This document shows positions 5,699 through 7,681 of a stretch of DNA of 7,681 nt, piece after piece (positions within the stretch are counted from its first letter, which is position 1; each line of letters begins with the position of its first letter). The notes under the pieces are model-generated. The model had not been told where the DNA came from. It was given only the letters and a program-made list of their open reading frames with translations, and did no database searches. The position numbers and the translations under genes are program-made. This DNA comes from Candidatus Woesearchaeota archaeon (GTDB taxonomy: Archaea; Nanobdellota; Nanobdellia; SCGC-AAA011-G17; JACPNG01), in contig JAGVXQ010000029.1 in assembly GCA_018303705.1 (NCBI GenBank), forward strand, positions 1 through 7,681. Direction: 5' to 3'.

Positions 5699-6051
5699 TG
5701 GATGAAAAGACAAACGTTCAATTGGAATCGTTGGTAAATGAGCTGAGGGTCTTGGCTGCAAAAGAAAAGGCCATGATATGGAAAAAGGTTGCTGACGAGC
5801 TTTCAAGACCCAGGAGAAGAATGGTTGAGGCAAGCATAGCCAAGATAAACAAACATATTAGGGAAGGTGAAACTGCGCTCGTTCCTGGAAAGGTGCTTAG
5901 CAATGGGGAAATTACAAAAAAGATAAATGTTGCTGCGTTTAAGTTTTCTGAAAAGGCAAGAGAGAAAATAAGCAAAAATGGAAAGGCAATAACCATAAGA
6001 GAATTAATGAAAAATGGTGCAAAGGGAAAGAAGATAAGGGTGATATGCTGA
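5695..6051 (+). CDS. rpl18e: Large ribosomal subunit protein eL18
   Basis: This 118-residue protein is archaeal eL18 (L18e), structurally related to bacterial uL15. Hallmarks are KAMIWKKVADELSRPRRRMV in the N-terminal half, then IAKINKHIREGETALVPGKV, and INVAAFKFSEKAREKI with the end KGKKIRVIC. Length is normal. The start at 5695 overlaps the preceding stop codon by four bases (ATGA); the second codon is also ATG, so 5698 is possible. It begins the eL18-uL13-uS9 block, an order conserved across archaea, and its stop codon overlaps the uL13 start region. Confidence 0.96.
   Translation: MMDEKTNVQLESLVNELRVLAAKEKAMIWKKVADELSRPRRRMVEASIAKINKHIREGETALVPGKVLSNGEITKKINVAAFKFSEKAREKISKNGKAITIRELMKNGAKGKKIRVIC
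6039..6043 (+). promoter_or_regulatory. Shine-Dalgarno sequence that decides the uL13 start
   Basis: GGTGA inside the end of the eL18 gene is complementary to the archaeal 16S rRNA 3' end. It lies seven bases before the ATG at 6051 but only one base before the ATG at 6045, so it supports 6051. Confidence 0.6.
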
Positions 6052-6461
6052 TGATAATTGATGCTACTGATTTGATATTGGGAAGGCTTGCAAGTTTTGC
6101 AGCCAAGAAGGCATTGCTTGGAGAGAAGGTAGAAATAGTTAATTCTAGAGAAGCTGTAATAGTTGGAGACAAAAGGGTAATACTTGAAAAGTACAAGAGA
6201 AAGGTTGCAAGGGGAGACCCCCATCACGGGCCATTTTTTCCTGCAAGCGCAGAGAGAATATTAAGAAGGACGATAAGGAACATGATGCCCCACAGAAGGT
6301 ACAGGGGAAAGGTTGCGCTCAAGAACATAAGATGCCATCTTGGAATTCCAGATAGCATAAGAAAGGAAGATATTGTTAATGTTGAGAATGCAAGGATAAA
6401 GGAAGGAACATTAAAATATATAAAGATGAGGGAACTTGTTTATTTGCTAAGGCAAAAATGA
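6051..6461 (+). CDS. rpl13: Large ribosomal subunit protein uL13
   Basis: This 136-residue protein is uL13, an early assembly protein of the large subunit. The opening MIIDATDLILGRLASFAAKK is the family N-terminus. Further signatures are VEIVNSREAVIVGDK, the RGDPHHGPFFPASAERILRR segment, and NMMPHRRYRGKVALKNIRCH with LGIP. The start at 6051 shares one base with the eL18 stop codon (TGATG) and has a Shine-Dalgarno match seven bases upstream; an in-frame ATG at 6045 would add two residues. The stop codon overlaps the uS9 start as ATGA, so translation with uS9 is probably coupled. Confidence 0.96.
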   Translation: MIIDATDLILGRLASFAAKKALLGEKVEIVNSREAVIVGDKRVILEKYKRKVARGDPHHGPFFPASAERILRRTIRNMMPHRRYRGKVALKNIRCHLGIPDSIRKEDIVNVENARIKEGTLKYIKMRELVYLLRQK

Positions 6462-6847
6462 AAATATTTAACACTTCAGGAAGAAGAAAGCATGCTGTAG
6501 CAAGGGCTGTGCTTAAAGAAGGAAAGGGCAATGTAAGGATAAACTTAAAGTCGCTTGAAGTTTATGAGCCAGAGGTTGCAAGACTTAGGATAATGGAGCC
6601 ATTGGTGCTTAGCGGTCTTATGGGAAAATATGACATCAGCGTAAATGTTTATGGCGGGGGATGGCAATCGCAATCAGAGGCGTCGAGGTTAGCAATAGCA
6701 AGGGCATTGGTTGCTGCGCATCCTGAACTGAAAAAGCAATTTATGGAGTATGACAGGCAGCTCTTGATAGCAGATGTAAGATTCAATGAATCCCATAAAC
6801 CCAATGATTCGAAGCCAAGGGCGAAGAGGCAGAAAAGCTACCGATAG
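6458..6847 (+). CDS. rps9: Small ribosomal subunit protein uS9
   Basis: This 129-residue protein is archaeal uS9, whose C-terminal tail reaches the P-site tRNA. It opens with the signature TSGRRKHAVARAVLKEGKGN, carries ISVNVYGGGWQSQSEASRLA (the GGG core followed by the alpha-helix) and AIARALVAAHPELKK, and ends with the conserved basic tail KPRAKRQKSYR. Its length is typical. It overlaps uL13 by four bases (ATGA) and is the last gene of the operon: T-rich terminators follow at once. In many archaea Rpo10, Rpo6, enolase or uS2 come next; none of these is present here. Confidence 0.97.
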   Translation: MKIFNTSGRRKHAVARAVLKEGKGNVRINLKSLEVYEPEVARLRIMEPLVLSGLMGKYDISVNVYGGGWQSQSEASRLAIARALVAAHPELKKQFMEYDRQLLIADVRFNESHKPNDSKPRAKRQKSYR

Positions 6848-6850
6848 TGA

Positions 6851-6885
6851 TTTTTTGGTCAAAATGATTTTTCTATTATTTTTTT
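6851..6885 (+). terminator. Multiple T tracts ending the ribosomal operon
   Basis: Three T tracts follow the uS9 stop codon: six Ts at 6851-6856, five at 6868-6872 and seven at 6879-6885. TTTTG (6853-6857) faces CAAAA (6860-6864), a small inverted repeat. Repeated T tracts are the normal intrinsic termination signal in archaea. Confidence 0.65.
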
Positions 6886-7035
6886 GGGCAGAAAAATAAT
6901 TTAATTATTAAGAATTATATGCAAAATTGGAATTAAATCTAATCGTTCGGAGATACTGTGAGCTATCGTATATTGTAAAATAAGCGGGTGCTAGTAGGCT
7001 TGCCTGAATGGTTAAAGTCTGTCTGGAAGGTCTTA
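6886..7035. other. Intergenic boundary region with palindrome and weak tRNA-like stretch
   Basis: I see no gene here. There is a perfect AT palindrome AATAATT-T-AATTATT (6895-6909). A short hairpin AGGC-TT-GCCT lies at 6996-7005. The stretch about 6990-7030 reads like the D-arm and anticodon part of a class II tRNA (GCCTGAATGGTTAAAG, then CTGGAAG), but the D-stem does not pair and no 3' half exists. It marks the change from the conserved operon to AT-rich accessory DNA. Confidence 0.4.
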
Positions 7036-7380
7036 TCAATCATTAATAGAATTAACAGTTTTACAATGAGGGCATTTTGCATTTATTTTTCCTTTTTTCT
7101 CTACCTGTTTTATTCCATATTCAGTTAAAATAAAAGTTTCATCACATTCGCCACAAATATATTCTCCTTCACTTTCATAACTCCCTATATGTTCCAGGCA
7201 ATAATATTTACCTTTAGATTTTGTTACACAATCAGAACAAACAATTTTTTGGCAAGGAGTCCCCCAGAAGCTTTTATGTTGGCATTTGTAAGCTCTTTCT
7301 CCACTTAAATTAGTTTTACCACAATTGTCGCAGATAAACGTAATGTTATCATGAGAGTCTATATTAATCTTTTTTCCCAT
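7036..7380 (-). CDS. Cysteine-rich zinc-finger protein of unknown function
   Basis: This 114-residue soluble protein carries two apparent metal-binding modules. Residues 17-64 contain C17-x2-C20, C33, C43, C48-x2-C51 and C61-x2-H64, eight potential ligands arranged like a two-zinc cross-brace (RING-, LIM- or AN1-like), although the spacing matches none exactly. Residues 76-106 form a separate zinc ribbon, C76-x2-C79 and C103-x2-C106. Protein or nucleic-acid binding is a guess from this architecture. The gene is convergent with the ribosomal operon and far more AT-rich: 31% GC over 7081-7380 against 45% over 6481-6780. It lies beside insertion-sequence debris, so recent acquisition is plausible. 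A TATA box lies 26.5 bases upstream of the ATG. Confidence 0.82.
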   Translation of the reverse strand: MGKKINIDSHDNITFICDNCGKTNLSGERAYKCQHKSFWGTPCQKIVCSDCVTKSKGKYYCLEHIGSYESEGEYICGECDETFILTEYGIKQVEKKGKINAKCPHCKTVNSIND

Positions 7381-7402
7381 AAAATCATTAGACGTAGTTT
7401 AT

Positions 7403-7410
7403 TTATTAAA
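7403..7410 (-). promoter_or_regulatory. TATA box for the zinc-finger gene
   Basis: On the minus strand this reads TTTAATAA, centred 26.5 bases before the ATG whose first base is 7380. The spacing equals that of the eL21 promoter and predicts a leaderless transcript. Confidence 0.6.
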
Positions 7411-7420
7411 TTTTCCTATT

Positions 7421-7591
7421 ATGAAAGGCTTTGAAATATACTATAATTTCATGACAAAGCATCAAAGTTTAGGAAGATGCCCTTATGAGTTGGCTATTCC
7501 TAATTTGAAGCTGAATGATAAAAATAAGTGGTTGGAGTTGATTAGATTCCCGTCTGGGTCTTACCCCGCAGCTTGCTGCGACAACATTTAA
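7421..7591 (+). pseudogene. C-terminal remnant of a DDE transposase, interrupted at its 3' end
   Basis: The reading frame gives KGFEIYYNFMTKHQSLGRCP followed by YELAIPNLKLNDKNKWLELI. This resembles the end of IS6-like or related rve-fold DDE transposases, where YYNF--xH-SLG--PxE-A--I is followed by NKW--LI. The whole catalytic domain is missing upstream, where the frame turns into the AT-rich promoter region of the zinc-finger gene. After RF (about base 7549) the frame runs on into PSGSYPAACC, which is not transposase-like and coincides with the hairpin end of an IS200/IS605-type element. The family similarity is recognised by eye and only about 43 residues are involved, so assignment to a specific IS family is tentative. 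Confidence 0.6.
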
Positions 7592-7594
7592 TAA
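7587..7594 (+). promoter_or_regulatory. Possible TATA box for tnpA
   Basis: TTTAATAA is centred 24.5 bases before the tnpA ATG at 7615 and is the same octamer as that of the zinc-finger gene. It would place transcription start very near the start codon. Confidence 0.4.
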
Positions 7595-7614
7595 TTAGTT
7601 AACTTGTTTTTGTA

Positions 7615-7681
7615 ATGGAAGTTATGCATGCTGCTCATTGCACTTACAGAATAAGGTATCATATGGTTATGGTTCTCAAAT
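7615..7681 (+). CDS. tnpA: IS200/IS605 family TnpA transposase (3'-truncated by window edge)
   Basis: Only the first 22 codons are visible: MEVMHAAHC, then TYRIRYHMVMVLK. The block H--TYRIRYHMVMV-K matches the first beta-strand of TnpA of the IS200/IS605 (REP-associated Y1) family, commonly seen as Y-L-YHLVFVTKYR. These HUH single-strand transposases use a single tyrosine and an HUH motif located downstream, here outside the window. The subterminal hairpin just upstream supports the identification. Met4 at 7624 is an alternative start. Whether a tnpB follows cannot be seen. Confidence 0.72.
   Translation, partial: MEVMHAAHCTYRIRYHMVMVLK

Larger units (their letters stand above)
7550..7681 (+). 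mobile_element. Left end of an IS200/IS605-type element (continues beyond window)
   Basis: A perfect hairpin CGCAGC-TT-GCTGCG (7567-7580) lies 34 bases before a tnpA start. Subterminal imperfect or perfect hairpins are the recognition sites of IS200/IS605 TnpA transposases, which lack terminal inverted repeats. TTAC, the cleavage tetranucleotide known for IS608, occurs at 7561-7564. The exact left junction is not fixed; it must lie after about 7549, where transposase-remnant homology stops, and before the hairpin. Confidence 0.6.

Noticed and set aside
6895..6909. The perfect AT palindrome as an operator or origin element.
   Set aside because: It consists only of A and T in an AT-rich intergenic stretch, where such palindromes arise easily, and no second copy is present.
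6990..7034. A complete tRNA-Ser(GGA) gene with an intron.
   Set aside because: Counting back from the GGA anticodon leaves AAA where the D-stem partner of GCC should be, and no T-arm or acceptor 3' half is found before the window end. Kept only as a weak fragment.
1..7681. CRISPR array, toxin-antitoxin pair, defence system or riboswitch.
   Set aside because: I found no regularly spaced repeats, no paired small toxin-like genes, no known defence domains and no recognisable riboswitch aptamer on either strand.

Overview
The window comes from an archaeal chromosome. Most of it is a ribosomal protein and RNA polymerase gene cluster of archaeal type (eL21, Rpo4, DUF655, uS13, uS4, uS11, Rpo3, tRNA-Leu, eL18, uL13, uS9), preceded by the end of an archaeal-type Elp3. 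TATA boxes of the form TTTATAAA, TTTTTAAA or TTTAATAA lie about 26-27 bases before several start codons, as in leaderless archaeal genes. Moderate GC (about 45% in a uS9 sample), tightly overlapping genes and a tRNA with two introns would fit a small-genome DPANN archaeon such as a Micrarchaeota/ARMAN-type organism. That placement is an inference; no diagnostic marker is present.

Layout. Bases 1-951 hold the C-terminal part of Elp3 (tRNA wobble-uridine modification). Bases 1084-1389 encode a 101-residue protein that resembles ribosome hibernation factors, from its own leaderless promoter. Bases 1485-2708 form a first operon: eL21, Rpo4 and DUF655. A terminator-like region and a new promoter follow. 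Bases about 2871-6847 form a second, very compact operon: uS13-uS4-uS11-Rpo3, then tRNA-Leu(GAG), an unrecognised 113-residue protein, and eL18-uL13-uS9. Neighbouring coding genes overlap by 1-4 bases or are separated by 1 base, which suggests cotranscription and translational coupling. The operon stops after uS9 with T-rich terminators; the Rpo10/Rpo6/uS2 genes that often follow in other archaea are absent here.

The most unusual element is the tRNA-Leu(GAG) gene. It is 153 bases long, but folds to a mature 84-nt class II tRNA only after removal of two introns: 31 nt at the canonical position 37/38, with a textbook bulge-helix-bulge, and 38 nt within the T-loop at position 59/60, with a slightly relaxed bulge-helix-bulge.

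After about 6850 the character changes. Sequence is more AT-rich (31% GC in a 300-base sample of 7081-7380), a cysteine-rich zinc-finger protein is encoded on the minus strand, and the right end carries a 5'-truncated DDE transposase remnant that appears to be interrupted by an IS200/IS605-type element. The hairpin, TATA box and first 22 codons of its tnpA run off the window edge. This is an accessory, insertion-rich flank beside the conserved cluster.
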